From assembly GCA_002436485.1 (NCBI GenBank), contig DJMK01000151.1, forward strand, positions 1 to 6,833: DNA of 6,833 bases, written 5' to 3'. Below are positions 6,621-6,833 of the stretch, piece after piece. Each line of letters begins with the position of its first letter. Within the stretch, counting starts at the first letter, position 1. Below the pieces are notes generated by a model. That model was not told the origin of the DNA and ran no database searches. It worked only from the letters and a program-made list of their open reading frames with translations. A program made the translations under genes and the position numbers. This DNA is from Proteobacteria bacterium UBA6492 (GTDB lineage: Bacteria > Pseudomonadota > Gammaproteobacteria > UBA6429 > Thiohalophilaceae).

Positions 6621-6803
6621 TTACCTGTTTGAATCTTTTTCATCATCGTCCTGAAACGGAATGTGCTTGTAACTTTCAAGTCGCTTGCTACGCGCCTTCC
6701 CAAAATAGACATAGACTATGATCGCGACAAAAGTGACAAAGAACAACACCAACGCAAGCGGTTTGGTGTTTCCCATGTCCGTAAACCATTCAACGATCGC
6801 CAT
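6621..6803 (-). CDS. ccoQ: cbb3 oxidase small subunit CcoQ (FixQ)
   Basis: This 60-residue protein has a single transmembrane helix (about residues 16-34), then the basic patch GKARSKRLESYKHIPF and an acidic end (QDDDEKDSNR), the usual CcoQ plan. CcoQ is a non-catalytic subunit that stabilises the cbb3 complex, notably the CcoP association. The start ATG at 6801-6803 has GAGGA at 6813-6817, nine bases upstream, the clearest ribosome site of the minus-strand genes here. It lies directly before ccoP, as expected for ccoNOQP. Sequence conservation in CcoQ is low, so the call rests on size, topology, the helix-basic-acidic pattern and gene order. Confidence 0.92.
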   Translation of the reverse strand: MAIVEWFTDMGNTKPLALVLFFVTFVAIIVYVYFGKARSKRLESYKHIPFQDDDEKDSNR

Positions 6804-6824
6804 TGGTAGTATTCCTCATGTGCC

Positions 6825-6833
6825 TTACCTGAA
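6825..6833 (-). CDS. Possible last codons of ccoO (cut by window edge)
   Basis: Gene order predicts ccoO immediately right of ccoQ. One minus-strand frame from the edge reads TTC AGG TAA, leaving a 21-base gap to ccoQ. A second frame stays open to a TGA at 6791-6793 and would overlap the ccoQ start. Three codons cannot identify a protein, so the ccoO name rests wholly on context. Confidence 0.25.
   Translation of the reverse strand, partial: FR

Overview
The window looks like chromosomal DNA of a gammaproteobacterium. The RpoH fragment closely follows the enterobacterial/pseudomonad sigma-32 pattern (RpoH box QRKLFFNLR, region 4.2 helix-turn-helix). The rest is a cbb3-type cytochrome c oxidase locus in the order usual for Proteobacteria. 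Only protein-level resemblance supports this placement, so genus is left open. There are no mobile elements, CRISPR arrays, tRNAs or rRNAs, and no gene-free stretch longer than about 140 bases.

Layout: positions 2-478 (+) hold the C-terminal half of rpoH, cut by the left edge. A symmetric hairpin with A and T runs on both sides (499-525) ends rpoH and, read the other way, ends the leftward oxidase transcript. All other genes are on the minus strand. Read in the direction of transcription from the right edge they are: a possible last few codons of ccoO, ccoQ, ccoP, a hairpin plus T-run (5604-5641), ccoG, ccoH, ccoI, ccoS, and a 32-codon single-helix membrane ORF (549-647) that is too short for usual gene callers.

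How they work together: CcoP (diheme cytochrome c) and CcoQ (small helix subunit) belong to the high-affinity cbb3 oxidase. CcoN and CcoO lie beyond the right edge. CcoG, CcoH, CcoI and CcoS are its assembly set. CcoI is the P1B copper ATPase feeding copper for the CuB site, CcoG is the Fe-S membrane protein with reported cupric reductase activity, CcoH is a membrane-anchored assembly partner, and CcoS is a small factor needed for cofactor insertion. The ccoG-H-I-S genes are separated by 1-10 bases, suggesting translational coupling. The hairpin between ccoP and ccoG may lower expression of assembly genes relative to structural genes.

I see no clear new multi-gene system. The points most worth following are the 32-residue membrane ORF at the end of the operon, the unusually long multi-helix N-terminus of CcoH, the loss of the proline in the first CxxxCP motif of CcoG, and the ccoP/ccoG hairpin.
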